This document shows, piece by piece, positions 1 through 7,621 of a stretch of 39,426 nucleotides of DNA; the first letter of the stretch is position 1, and the number at the start of each line of letters is the position of its first letter. The position numbers were made by a program, and so were the translations under genes. Below the pieces are notes generated by a model that saw only the letters and a list, made by a program, of their open reading frames with translations, was not told the DNA's origin and did not search any database. Location of the stretch: positions 1-39,426 of the forward strand of contig CALXXN010000017.1 of the NCBI GenBank assembly GCA_944392695.1, read 5' to 3'. Source of the stretch: an uncultured Spirochaetales bacterium. Lineage in GTDB: Bacteria > Spirochaetota > Spirochaetia > Sphaerochaetales > Sphaerochaetaceae.

Positions 1-2
1 GC

Positions 3-137
3 GACAGCTACATTACCCAGACCTCGAAGTCTGGGCAGGCTGCAGTCAATCAGCCGTATGGATGGGGTGCCACAGGTGAACCGGCAACGGAGCCTGTGGG
101 CAAAACGCTCACGTCCAAGCTTTCAGGCTTGTCCTGA
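3..137 (+). CDS. C-terminal end of an unidentified protein, cut by the window edge
   Basis: Frame 3 is open from the first bases to a TGA at 135-137, giving 44 residues that end in KLTSKLSGLS-like sequence (the last ten residues are LTSKLSGLS after a TGK). Codon choice (many GCA, ACG, CAG, GGC and TCC codons) looks coding, and the other two plus frames close early or read poorly. The product is not recognisable. The end would overlap the 3' end of the convergent CoA-binding gene by 29 bp, similar to other convergent overlaps in this window. A perfect 7-bp inverted repeat (16-22 with 29-35) lies inside the stretch and could instead be a transcription end for the minus-strand unit. Confidence 0.4.
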   Translation, partial: DSYITQTSKSGQAAVNQPYGWGATGEPATEPVGKTLTSKLSGLS

Positions 138-519
138 AGGTCGTTGACTCAGGAAACACATATTCCCCACGGGCCTCAAGGCCACGTAGCACACAGCCAT
201 CGACATACCCAATGCCCTTGGCATCCAGCGCGGCCTTGACCTCATCAGATCCGGCACCTGGCTGGATGACAGCCGCCTTGATGGGCTTGTGGCTTCCCTC
301 GACAAGGCCCTGTCCCAGGACAGGGTTGATGCACAGCACCAGGACATCGGCATCATCCCAGGGGCATTCATCGATGTCCTTGTGCTCCTTGCCGACGGCG
401 AAGACCTGGCGTCCTGTGGCCTCGAGCGCCTTCTTGATCCTGCAGGCGTACTTCGATTCATCGATGGTGTTGCCAGCGACGATGTAGCGCTGGCCTTCCA
501 AAAGGCTTGTGACTTCCAT
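109..519 (-). CDS. CoA-binding (Rossmann-fold) protein, YccU type
   Basis: A 136-residue single-domain protein of the CoA_binding_2/YccU type. Seen in the sequence: an N-terminal beta-alpha-beta (YIVAGNTIDESKYACRI), then a VLVLCINP strand, and the family hallmark KAAVIQPGAGSDEV near residues 81-94 followed by a final strand with a conserved Cys (YVDGCVLRG). Family members bind CoA or similar dinucleotides and resemble the CoA-binding domain of succinyl-CoA synthetase; their physiological role is not established. The start ATG has a GGAGT ribosome site at about 5 bases and lies 9 bases after the citrate synthase stop, so it is the last gene of a three-gene unit. Co-transcription with citrate synthase suggests a link to acyl-CoA metabolism, which is inference. 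Confidence 0.85.
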   Translation of the reverse strand: MEVTSLLEGQRYIVAGNTIDESKYACRIKKALEATGRQVFAVGKEHKDIDECPWDDADVLVLCINPVLGQGLVEGSHKPIKAAVIQPGAGSDEVKAALDAKGIGYVDGCVLRGLEARGEYVFPESTTFRTSLKAWT

Positions 520-528
520 GTCCTACTC

Positions 529-1827
529 CTAACGCTGGTTGATTGGCACGACCTTCTTGAGTTCAGGTCCTGAGTAGACCTGGCGCGGGCGGCCAATCTT
601 CTGATAAGGGTCGTGCCTCCACTCGAGATAATGTGCGATCCAGCCTGGCAGGCGTCCCATGGCGAAGAGGACTGTGAACATCTCCTCAGGAATCCCCATC
701 AGGTGGAAGATGATGCCTGTGTAGAAATCGACGTTTGGGTAGAGGTTGCGTTCGATGAAATACTCATCGCTCAAGGCTGTCTCCTCAAGCTGCATCGCGA
801 CATCCAGCAACCTGTCCTGCTTGTGGGCGGCTGCGAGCACCTCCTTGCACATCCTCTTGGCGATCTTGGCCCTCGGATCGAAGGTCTTGTAGACCCTGTG
901 CCCGAAGCCCGAGAGGCGGAAGGAGGAGGACTTGTCCTTGGCCATCTCGACGACACGCTCCACGGAGAGCCCTTCGCCCACTATGCGGTTCAACATGGCC
1001 ATGACCTGCTGGTTCGCACCTCCATGCTTTGCACCCCAGAGCGCGCAGCAGCCTGCGGCTACAGAGGCGTAGAGGTTGGCATCAGATGAACCGACGAGCC
1101 TGACCGCCGAGGTCGAGCAGTTCTGCTCATGGTCCGCATGGAGGATCAGGAGCTGGTTGAGTGCTTTGACATGCACCGGGTCTGGGTGGTAGTCGACGAC
1201 AGGTGAGCTGAAGAGCATGTTCAGGAAGTTCTCACAATAGGAGTAGTCGTATCGTGGGTCGACGAAGTCGTAGCCCTTGCTCTGGCGGTAGGTGAAGGCC
1301 GCGATCGTACGCATCTTCGACAGGAGCCTGGTGACAGTGAGGTCGATGTTGTCCTCAGGATCCATGTCCTCCATCTCTGGGTAGAAGGCGGAAAGGGAGG
1401 CGACCATGCTGGCCAGGATGGCCATGGGATGGGCCCCATGGGGGTAGGAGCGGAAGAAATTGCGCATGTCGACATGCAGGAGGGAGTGCTTGTTCAGCAG
1501 CTGGGTGTACTCCTGGCGTTCGGCTGCGTTGGGCAGCGTGCCCTTGACCAGGAGGTAGGCGACCTCGATGAAGTCGCAGTTGTCGACAAGGTCCTCGATG
1601 TCATAGCCGCGGTAGCGGAGTATGCCCTTTTCCCCGTCGATGTAGCAGATTGATGACATGCATGAGCCTGTGTTCATGTAGCCAGGGTCATAGGTGATGT
1701 AACCTGTGTCCTTGCGTAGCGATGCTATGTCGAGGCTGTGGCCTCCCATGTTGTCAGTGATGACATCCAGTTCCAGCTTCCTCCCATCTGGCAGGACCAG
1801 CTGGGCCTTCTTCTCTTCCTTCAGCAT
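529..1827 (-). CDS. gltA: Citrate synthase (type II)
   Basis: Condenses acetyl-CoA and oxaloacetate to citrate in the cytoplasm. The 432-residue length and the N-terminal extension (DGRKLEL...GYITYDPGYMNTGSCMSSI) fit the hexameric type II enzyme of Gram-negative bacteria. The catalytic triad is intact: His268 in LWGAKHGGANQ, His310 in GFGHRVYK and Asp367 in NLYPNVDFYTG. The start ATG sits behind a strong AGGAGGAGG site that overlaps the last codons of the upstream dehydrogenase; only 3 bases separate that stop from this start, so translation is probably coupled. No other TCA-cycle gene is visible in the window, so whether it feeds a full cycle or only glutamate synthesis cannot be told. Confidence 0.97.
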   Translation of the reverse strand: MLKEEKKAQLVLPDGRKLELDVITDNMGGHSLDIASLRKDTGYITYDPGYMNTGSCMSSICYIDGEKGILRYRGYDIEDLVDNCDFIEVAYLLVKGTLPNAAERQEYTQLLNKHSLLHVDMRNFFRSYPHGAHPMAILASMVASLSAFYPEMEDMDPEDNIDLTVTRLLSKMRTIAAFTYRQSKGYDFVDPRYDYSYCENFLNMLFSSPVVDYHPDPVHVKALNQLLILHADHEQNCSTSAVRLVGSSDANLYASVAAGCCALWGAKHGGANQQVMAMLNRIVGEGLSVERVVEMAKDKSSSFRLSGFGHRVYKTFDPRAKIAKRMCKEVLAAAHKQDRLLDVAMQLEETALSDEYFIERNLYPNVDFYTGIIFHLMGIPEEMFTVLFAMGRLPGWIAHYLEWRHDPYQKIGRPRQVYSGPELKKVVPINQR

Positions 1828-1830
1828 GAC

Positions 1831-2727
1831 TCAATCCTCCTCCTGGAATGGTATTTTGCAAAGCGTTTCATATACCTTGACGAGGGCCTGTGTGCCCTCC
1901 GTGCCATGGCCCTGGGCGAGCAGGGCCGTGTAGAGCTGGCGCACAAGGGCCAGCTCCGGCAGGCAGAGTCCGAGCCGGGAGGCCTCGTCCTGGGCGATCG
2001 AGAGGTCCTTGAGCATGTGGTCGCTCCTGAAGCCTGGCGCGTAGTCGCCCTTGAGTATGCGTGGTGCGAGCTTGTCGAGGGACCAGCAGGCAGCCGCACC
2101 CCCGCTTATGGCATCAAGCGTCAGTTGCAGGTCCAGACCTGCCGCTTTTGCGAAGCTGAGGGCTTCTGCCATCGCACCCATCGTGCCTGCGATCATGACC
2201 TGGTTGCATAGTTTGACCATCTGTCCGCTTGAGAGCGGGCCGCAGTGGATGATGCGGCTTCCCATCAGTTCAAGATAGGGCCTGATGCGTTCAAGGACGC
2301 CGTCTTCCCCACCGACCATGATGCTGAGCGTGCCATCCCTGGCACCCTTGTCCCCACCGGAGACAGGTGCGTCTGCGAAGGCCGCGCCCTTGGCGGCCAG
2401 GGCCTTGCCGACCTCCTTCTCCAGGGAAGGCTCCGTCGTCGTCATGTCGACAGCAATCGAACCTTCCCTTATGCCGTTGACGATGCCTCCGGGGCCAAGG
2501 TAGACCTGCCTGACGTCCTCAGGCCAGCCGACGATTGTGAATATGACATCACACTGGGCTGCGAGCTCCCTGGGGCTGCCGCACCAGGTGGCACCTCTTT
2601 TGATGAGGTCTTCAGCCTTCGCCTTCGTCCTTGTGTAGACCTTCAGGTTGTGGCCGGAGGTAAGCAGGCGTCCTGCCATGGCGGCACCCATGACACCAAG
2701 TCCTATGAATCCAAGCTCCTCTTTCAT
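1831..2727 (-). CDS. NAD(P)-dependent 3-hydroxyisobutyrate/tartronate-semialdehyde reductase-family dehydrogenase
   Basis: A 298-residue beta-hydroxyacid dehydrogenase. The N-terminal Rossmann motif GFIGLGVMG starts at residue 6, the substrate loop reads DAPVSGGDKGA, and the catalytic lysine lies in GQMVKLCNQ (pattern GxxxKxxxN). The C-terminal helical domain has the usual KDLSIAQDEA. An open frame continues upstream for 66 residues but runs antisense into the GNAT gene and has no family similarity, so the ATG at 2727 (MKEELG) is chosen; MVGGMKEE at 2739 is an alternative. Substrate is not decidable: 3-hydroxyisobutyrate, tartronate semialdehyde and succinic semialdehyde reducers share these motifs. 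It is the first gene of the unit with gltA and the CoA-binding gene. Confidence 0.9.
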   Translation of the reverse strand: MKEELGFIGLGVMGAAMAGRLLTSGHNLKVYTRTKAKAEDLIKRGATWCGSPRELAAQCDVIFTIVGWPEDVRQVYLGPGGIVNGIREGSIAVDMTTTEPSLEKEVGKALAAKGAAFADAPVSGGDKGARDGTLSIMVGGEDGVLERIRPYLELMGSRIIHCGPLSSGQMVKLCNQVMIAGTMGAMAEALSFAKAAGLDLQLTLDAISGGAAACWSLDKLAPRILKGDYAPGFRSDHMLKDLSIAQDEASRLGLCLPELALVRQLYTALLAQGHGTEGTQALVKVYETLCKIPFQEED

Positions 2728-2806
2728 GCCACCCACCATAGCACCAAAGGGCCATTCTTGTCCGCAAGCTGGAAAGGGAAGGGCGATGTAGCTAATATTG
2801 TCATCC

Positions 2807-3499
2807 ATGATTGAAGAAGCCATGGCGGCCATAGCCGCGTTCGACAGGCACTCCTGTGCCGATATGCTGGTCCTGCTCTCAAGTGGGGAGGCTGAGGCCA
2901 CCCACCTGTCTGAAGAAGGTGTCATTGTCTCGTGGAAGGGCGGTCAGCTCACAAGCATCGTAAGCTTCACGGATGACCCGCAGCCCATCCTGTCAAGGCT
3001 CGACCCGGAGGCCAGGCTGGTATGTGTGCATGATGAGCTGATGTTTAATCTGCTGAAAGGGCGTGGCTATGAATGCGAGGAGGGCTGTTTCACCTTCTCA
3101 TGGGAGGGCGGGTGCTTCAAGGAGCGCTTCAAGGGCTATCGTCACATGAGGCAGGATGAGATAGGGGTCCTGATGGACAACTACGCCCTGGCGGATGAGG
3201 AGGAGCTCAACGCCGCCCTTGAGCGCCAGCTGGTCGACTGCCTTGAGGTCGATGGACAGCTGGTCGGCTTCGTCGGCTTCCACCCGGAGGGCAGCATGGG
3301 CATGCTGACCGTCCTGCCACAACACAGGGGCCATGGCTATGGAGAGGACCTGGAGAAGCATGACATCAACAGGGCCATCGCCATGGGGCGGATCCCCTAC
3401 TGCCATGTCTTCTTCTCAAACAAGGCGAGCTTCTCGCTCCAGCACAAACTCGGCCTTGTACAGGGCAGGAGGCCCTGCTACTGGCTCTTCAAGCCCTGA
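2807..3499 (+). CDS. GNAT-family N-acetyltransferase
   Basis: A 230-residue protein whose C-terminal half holds the acetyl-CoA binding motif A, seen as TVLPQHRGHGYGEDL (Q/RxxGxG/A pattern), followed by the NKASFSLQHKLGL helix typical of motif B. The N-terminal half (CADMLVLLSSGEAEATHL...) looks like the divergent first domain of two-domain FR47-like acetyltransferases. The acceptor substrate is unknown. The start is uncertain: ATG at 2807 or TTG at 2798. Neither has a clear ribosome site, and a TAATAT box sits 8 bases before the ATG, so a very short leader is possible. It is divergent from the dehydrogenase and its end overlaps maf by 11 bp. Confidence 0.85.
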   Translation: MIEEAMAAIAAFDRHSCADMLVLLSSGEAEATHLSEEGVIVSWKGGQLTSIVSFTDDPQPILSRLDPEARLVCVHDELMFNLLKGRGYECEEGCFTFSWEGGCFKERFKGYRHMRQDEIGVLMDNYALADEEELNAALERQLVDCLEVDGQLVGFVGFHPEGSMGMLTVLPQHRGHGYGEDLEKHDINRAIAMGRIPYCHVFFSNKASFSLQHKLGLVQGRRPCYWLFKP

Positions 3500-4112
3500 A
3501 TGGGCGTACTGTGCTGATGATGTCCTCTAGTGGCATGCCTATGACGTTAGTCCAGCTGCCTTCAAAGGCCTTGACCAGGCGCCAGCCCGTCTTCTGGATC
3601 CTGTAGGCGCCTGCAGCACCCTGCCACTCTCCAGTGGAGAGGTAGGCATCGATCTCATCATGGCTGAGATCTTCGAAGATGACCTTTGTCAGGCTTGCAC
3701 CCGACAGCATCCCATGCCCCGGCATGTATATGTGGAAACCTGTCACCACATCCTGCACCTCACCGGAGAAGGAGGTCAGCATATCCCTCGCATCATCGAG
3801 GTCCCTGGGCTTGCCAAGCATCCTTGCTCGGAAGGAGACCATGGTGTCGAGTGACAAGGCCATGACATCAGCTCGGAAGCCGCTGCTTCCAAGGTAGCTG
3901 TCCATCTTCAGCCCTGCGATGTGGCGTACGATGTCCCCAGGGCTCCTCCCTTCGCGTTCCTCGATGACATCCTGTGGCGCCGCCGTGACAGCGACCCCGC
4001 ATTCCTCAAGCAAGGCCAGGCGATTGGGGGAGGCGGAGGCGAGTACCAGTGGTGAGAGCAGTATCCTGGCATCTTCCTTGAGCCTGGGCGGTACCTCTGG
4101 AGGCCTTCTCAT
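3489..4112 (-). CDS. maf: Maf-like nucleoside triphosphate pyrophosphatase
   Basis: A 207-residue Maf/HAM1-fold protein. Visible motifs are LASASPNRLALLE (the SxSPRR phosphate loop, with Asn for the first Arg), SLDTMVSFRARMLGKP (matching the DTxV...GKP catalytic region) and AGAYRIQKTG...SWTNVIGMPLE (matching the AGGYGIQ...SNVVGLPLE end). Family members hydrolyse dTTP, UTP or modified nucleotides to the monophosphate and keep them out of nucleic acids. The Asn substitution and the ALSLD in place of the usual VADT show some divergence, so substrate class is uncertain. The start overlaps the ABC-F stop as ATGA, so the two genes are translationally coupled with maf downstream. Confidence 0.9.
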   Translation of the reverse strand: MRRPPEVPPRLKEDARILLSPLVLASASPNRLALLEECGVAVTAAPQDVIEEREGRSPGDIVRHIAGLKMDSYLGSSGFRADVMALSLDTMVSFRARMLGKPRDLDDARDMLTSFSGEVQDVVTGFHIYMPGHGMLSGASLTKVIFEDLSHDEIDAYLSTGEWQGAAGAYRIQKTGWRLVKAFEGSWTNVIGMPLEDIISTVRPFRA

Positions 4113-6037
4113 GAGAGCGCCTCCAGCTCCTCGGACACCTCGAACCAGCGCTCATTGAGTGCCTCGATCTCCTTCTCAAGTGCTTCCTTCTCACTGACTA
4201 CGGCCTTGATCCGCTGGCTGTCGCTGTAGACCTCGCTGAGGCCCATCTGGGCCTCAAGCTCCTTGACCTTGGCTTCCAATGTGGACAGCTTTTCAAGGAT
4301 CCCCGCACTCTCCTTCTCAAGCTTCTGTGCCTGGTTGCGCCTTTCCTTCTGCGCCCTGTGGTCCGCAGAAGGGCTGGCCTTCACCTGTGCGGACGTGCTT
4401 GTCTTGACATCATCCTGGTTCTCAAGGAAGGCCTTCTCCTTTTCCTCGAGCTTGTAGCTGAAGTAATCGTAGTCGCCTTCGAAGAAGACAGGTTCCTCAT
4501 CCTCGGAGAGGTAAAGGATCCTCGTCGCCAGGTTCTTGATGAAGTGGCTGTCATGGCTGACGAAGACCAGGGTGCCGTTGTAGGCCTTGACCGCCTCGAG
4601 GAGCATGTCCTTCGCGTTTATGTCCAAATGGTTCGTCGGCTCATCGAGGAGGAGCAGGTTGGCGGGGTGGAGGAGGATCTTCAGCAAGGCCAGGCGGCTC
4701 TTCTCCCCACCTGACAGCACACCTACCTTCTTGAAAACGTCATCACCTTGAAAGAGGAAACTACCAAGCAGGTTCCTCAGGCGTGGTATGTCCTTGGTAT
4801 CGGCGACAGACTCGACCTCTTCCAGGACCGTCCTGGCGGGATCAAGTGTCTTACCGCTCTCCTGGGCATAGTAGCCAGTCTTGAGCCCGGCCCCATCCTT
4901 CAGGCTGCCGCTGAAGTCCAGGTCCTGGTGGGCCATGATCCGGAGCAGGGTCGACTTGCCAGTGCCATTGCGCCCTGCGATGGCCAGGCGCTCTCCCTTG
5001 CGCACGACAAAGGAGAGGTCACGGAAGATCACATGGTCCCCATAGGCCTTGGAGACATGCTCGAGCGTCATGACATCGTTGCCGCTGTGCGGTGCAGGGG
5101 GGAAGGAGAAGGAGATCTTCTTCAAGTGCTCAGGGATCTCGACAAGCTCGATCTTCTCAAGTGCCGTTATCCTCGACTGGACCTGGCGGCTCTTGGTCGC
5201 CTTGTAGCGGAAGCGTTCGATGAAGCGCTCGGTTTTCTCAATCTCATCCTGTTGCTCGTAGTAGCGCTTGACCTGGTCTTCGATCTCGGCCTGCCTCTGC
5301 TTCTGGTAGGCGCTGTAGTTGCCACTGTAACGTGTGAGCCTGCCTTTGAAGAGCTCGTAGACGCAGTTGACAGTGTCATCCAGGAAGTCGACATCATGTG
5401 AGACCAGCATCAGGCCGCCCCTGAAGGACTTCAGGTAGCCCTTCAGCCAGACGATCGCATCGATGTCCAAGTAGTTCGTCGGCTCGTCGAGGAGGAGTAT
5501 GTCAGGATCCTCTGCCAGGATGCGTGCAAGTGCGATGCGCATCTGGTAGCCACCTGAGAATTCCCGGGCGGGACGCTCGAAGTCCTGTCGGTGGAAGCCA
5601 AGACCCTGGAGGATCTGCTCCAGGCGTCCACGCCGGCGCTCGTAACCAACCTCGGACAAGGCGTCCTCGATCTCACCTATCCTGTTCAGCTTCGCCTCCC
5701 AGTTCTCCTCATCGACCTCATGGCGGAGCCTCTCAGCCTCAGCAGCCAGGTCATGCCAGCGCTTGTAACCTTCCTCAGCTGTCTCCATCACGCTCTTGTC
5801 AGGGAGGACGATGTCTGACTGGGGCAGGTAACTGACCTGGATGCCACGCGTTTTCGTGATCTGTGCGCTATCGGCTTGGACCTGTCCAGTGACGACTTTC
5901 AGCAATGTCGACTTGCCGCTGCCGTTCGCGCCGCTGAGTGCGGCCCTCGATGAGCTGTCTAGTGTGAAGGAAACCTCTTTCAAGAGGTCCCTGTCCCCAA
6001 ATGACAATGATAGGTTGTGGATCTGGAGCGTGGCCAT
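4109..6037 (-). CDS. ABC-F family ATP-binding protein (ribosome-associated type)
   Basis: A 642-residue soluble protein with two ABC domains and no membrane segment. Domain 1: Walker A GANGSGKST at 36-44, signature EFSGGYQMR, Walker B LLLDEPTNYLD. The linker that follows (YYEQQDEIEKTERFIERFRYKATKSRQ) is the P-site tRNA interaction motif region. Domain 2: GRNGTGKST, VLSGGEKSR, LLLDEPTNHLD. A long charged coiled coil closes the protein, as in the Uup/YdiF-like groups. ABC-F proteins act on the ribosome as translation factors or antibiotic-protection factors; which one applies cannot be told. The start at 6037 (MATLQIHNL) is chosen because the domain begins there; the open frame upstream to 6103 has no homology. 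The ribosome site is weak. Confidence 0.93.
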   Translation of the reverse strand: MATLQIHNLSLSFGDRDLLKEVSFTLDSSSRAALSGANGSGKSTLLKVVTGQVQADSAQITKTRGIQVSYLPQSDIVLPDKSVMETAEEGYKRWHDLAAEAERLRHEVDEENWEAKLNRIGEIEDALSEVGYERRRGRLEQILQGLGFHRQDFERPAREFSGGYQMRIALARILAEDPDILLLDEPTNYLDIDAIVWLKGYLKSFRGGLMLVSHDVDFLDDTVNCVYELFKGRLTRYSGNYSAYQKQRQAEIEDQVKRYYEQQDEIEKTERFIERFRYKATKSRQVQSRITALEKIELVEIPEHLKKISFSFPPAPHSGNDVMTLEHVSKAYGDHVIFRDLSFVVRKGERLAIAGRNGTGKSTLLRIMAHQDLDFSGSLKDGAGLKTGYYAQESGKTLDPARTVLEEVESVADTKDIPRLRNLLGSFLFQGDDVFKKVGVLSGGEKSRLALLKILLHPANLLLLDEPTNHLDINAKDMLLEAVKAYNGTLVFVSHDSHFIKNLATRILYLSEDEEPVFFEGDYDYFSYKLEEKEKAFLENQDDVKTSTSAQVKASPSADHRAQKERRNQAQKLEKESAGILEKLSTLEAKVKELEAQMGLSEVYSDSQRIKAVVSEKEALEKEIEALNERWFEVSEELEALS

Positions 6038-6128
6038 GCCGTTCAAGATAGCACGCACGGCTGTCTTGTTTCCATATGGGGACGGATCCTGTTTCACATG
6101 CATCTAAATGCATAGATATGCAATAAGC

Positions 6129-6157
6129 TTGCAAAACATCTGGCAAAAGGCTATGCT
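6129..6157 (+). promoter_or_regulatory. Probable sigma-70 type promoter for aroDE
   Basis: TTGCAA at 6129-6134 and TATGCT at 6152-6157 are separated by 17 bases, and transcription would start about 15 bases before the TTG start codon of aroDE. It lies in the 144-base divergent gap between the ABC-F gene and aroDE. Identified by eye only. Confidence 0.45.
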
Positions 6158-6181
6158 GTCCTCCTGACAAGGAGAGATGCA

Positions 6182-7621
6182 TTGATCTGCCTTACTTTAT
6201 CTGAAAGCACGATCGCCGCCTGCGTTGAGAAAGTGCGTCAGGAGCGTGAGTACATAGATATGGCCGAACTGAGGCTGGACTTCCTGACAAAGGAGGAATG
6301 CGCGAAGGCCAAGGACTTCCCGTCCTTGGTCGACCTGCCATGCATCGTGACCAACAGGCGTGTCAGCGATGGCGGGCGCTGCCAGCTTTCCGAACGTGCC
6401 AGGCGTGCCCAGCTTCTTGACGCCCTTGATGGTGGTTTCAAGTACATAGACATCGAAGAGGACCTCAAGCGGGGTGAGCTGGATGAGAAGGCGGAGAGGA
6501 AGGGCGTCAGGATCATACGCTCGTTGCATGACTTCAATGGGGTTCCTGATGACATTTTCAGCCGCATACAACAGTTGCGTAGCCGTGCAGATGTCGCCAA
6601 GGTCGCGGTGACCCCACGTGGGATCGCAGATGTGATCACGCTCTTCAATGCCCAGAAGGAACTTGAAGGCATAGACAAGATCATCATAGGAATGGGTCCC
6701 TACGGTGTCTGCACCAGGATACTCTATAAGCGCATGGGGTCGATGCTGACCTTTGCAAGTGACAGTGAGACGGCCCCTGGGCAGATCAGCGCCAGGGATC
6801 TCAAGACCCTCTACAGGGCTGACCAGGTCGATGACAAGACGGCGGTCTATGGGATCATCGGCCATGGTGTCCTCAAGAGTTCATCCCCCAAGATCCACAA
6901 CCCTGGCTTCCGTGGGATAAAGTACAATGCTGTCTTCGTACCATTCGAGGTTGACAGCGTGCGCCACTTCTTCGCCTTGGCCGAACATCTCAAGATGCGT
7001 GGTTTCGCTGTGACAGTGCCATTCAAGATCGATGTGCTCTCCTACTGTGGGAACATCACAAGGGAGGTCAAGCAGATTGGTGCCTGCAACACAGTCGTCA
7101 GGACTCCTGGGCTGTGGAAGGGGATCAACACTGATTACTACGGTTTCCTCGCCCCAATACTCAAATACATTGAGTCAGGACGTATCAAGAGCGCCTTGGT
7201 CATTGGTGCAGGTGGGGCTTCAAACGCCATTGTCTGGGCATTGCGCAACCGTGGTGTCCGGGTGACGATTCTGAACCGTACGCTTGAACGCGCCCAGCGG
7301 ATCGCCGCGCTGAACATCTGCCAGTACGACCGTCTCGAAAACGCCAAGGCCTATGAGGGCCAGGTGGACCTGGTCGTCCAGACGACCACGGTCGGCATGG
7401 ATGGCTGGGAGAACCCTGTCGAGGGCTTCGAGTTCACTGGACGGGAGATCTGCTATGACATCGTCTACAGGCCCCGTATGACGAAGTTCTTGTCCGATGC
7501 CGCCGCCAAGGGCTGCCAGCTGCATTTTGGTGATGAGATGCTCATCGCCCAAGGCATGCTGCAGTTCGAAGCCTTCACCGGCTACCATTATCCACGCAGT
7601 GTGAAGATCGACCTCAGCTGA
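6182..7621 (+). CDS. aroDE: Fused 3-dehydroquinate dehydratase (type I) / shikimate dehydrogenase
   Basis: A 479-residue bifunctional enzyme for steps three and four of the shikimate pathway. Residues 1-215 are type I dehydroquinase: Glu29-Arg31 in AELRLDFL, catalytic His116 in SLHDF, Schiff-base Lys140 in DVAKVAVTP, and SDSETAPGQIS near the end. Residues 220-479 are AroE: YGIIGHGVLKSSSPKIHN binds shikimate, catalytic Lys282 lies in VTVPFK, Asn302 and Asp318 (NTD) follow, and GAGGASNAI at 342-350 is the NADP site. The start codon is TTG, supported by AAGGAG at 6169-6174 with a normal spacer. The same fusion is known in plants, chlamydiae and spirochaetes. aroC and aroK lie 3.4-5 kb away on the other strand. 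Confidence 0.96.
   Translation: MICLTLSESTIAACVEKVRQEREYIDMAELRLDFLTKEECAKAKDFPSLVDLPCIVTNRRVSDGGRCQLSERARRAQLLDALDGGFKYIDIEEDLKRGELDEKAERKGVRIIRSLHDFNGVPDDIFSRIQQLRSRADVAKVAVTPRGIADVITLFNAQKELEGIDKIIIGMGPYGVCTRILYKRMGSMLTFASDSETAPGQISARDLKTLYRADQVDDKTAVYGIIGHGVLKSSSPKIHNPGFRGIKYNAVFVPFEVDSVRHFFALAEHLKMRGFAVTVPFKIDVLSYCGNITREVKQIGACNTVVRTPGLWKGINTDYYGFLAPILKYIESGRIKSALVIGAGGASNAIVWALRNRGVRVTILNRTLERAQRIAALNICQYDRLENAKAYEGQVDLVVQTTTVGMDGWENPVEGFEFTGREICYDIVYRPRMTKFLSDAAAKGCQLHFGDEMLIAQGMLQFEAFTGYHYPRSVKIDLS

Noticed and set aside
2728-2925. N-terminal extension of the dehydrogenase gene
   Set aside because: The added 66 residues would be antisense to the GNAT gene, carry no domain similarity and place the Rossmann motif far from the N-terminus.
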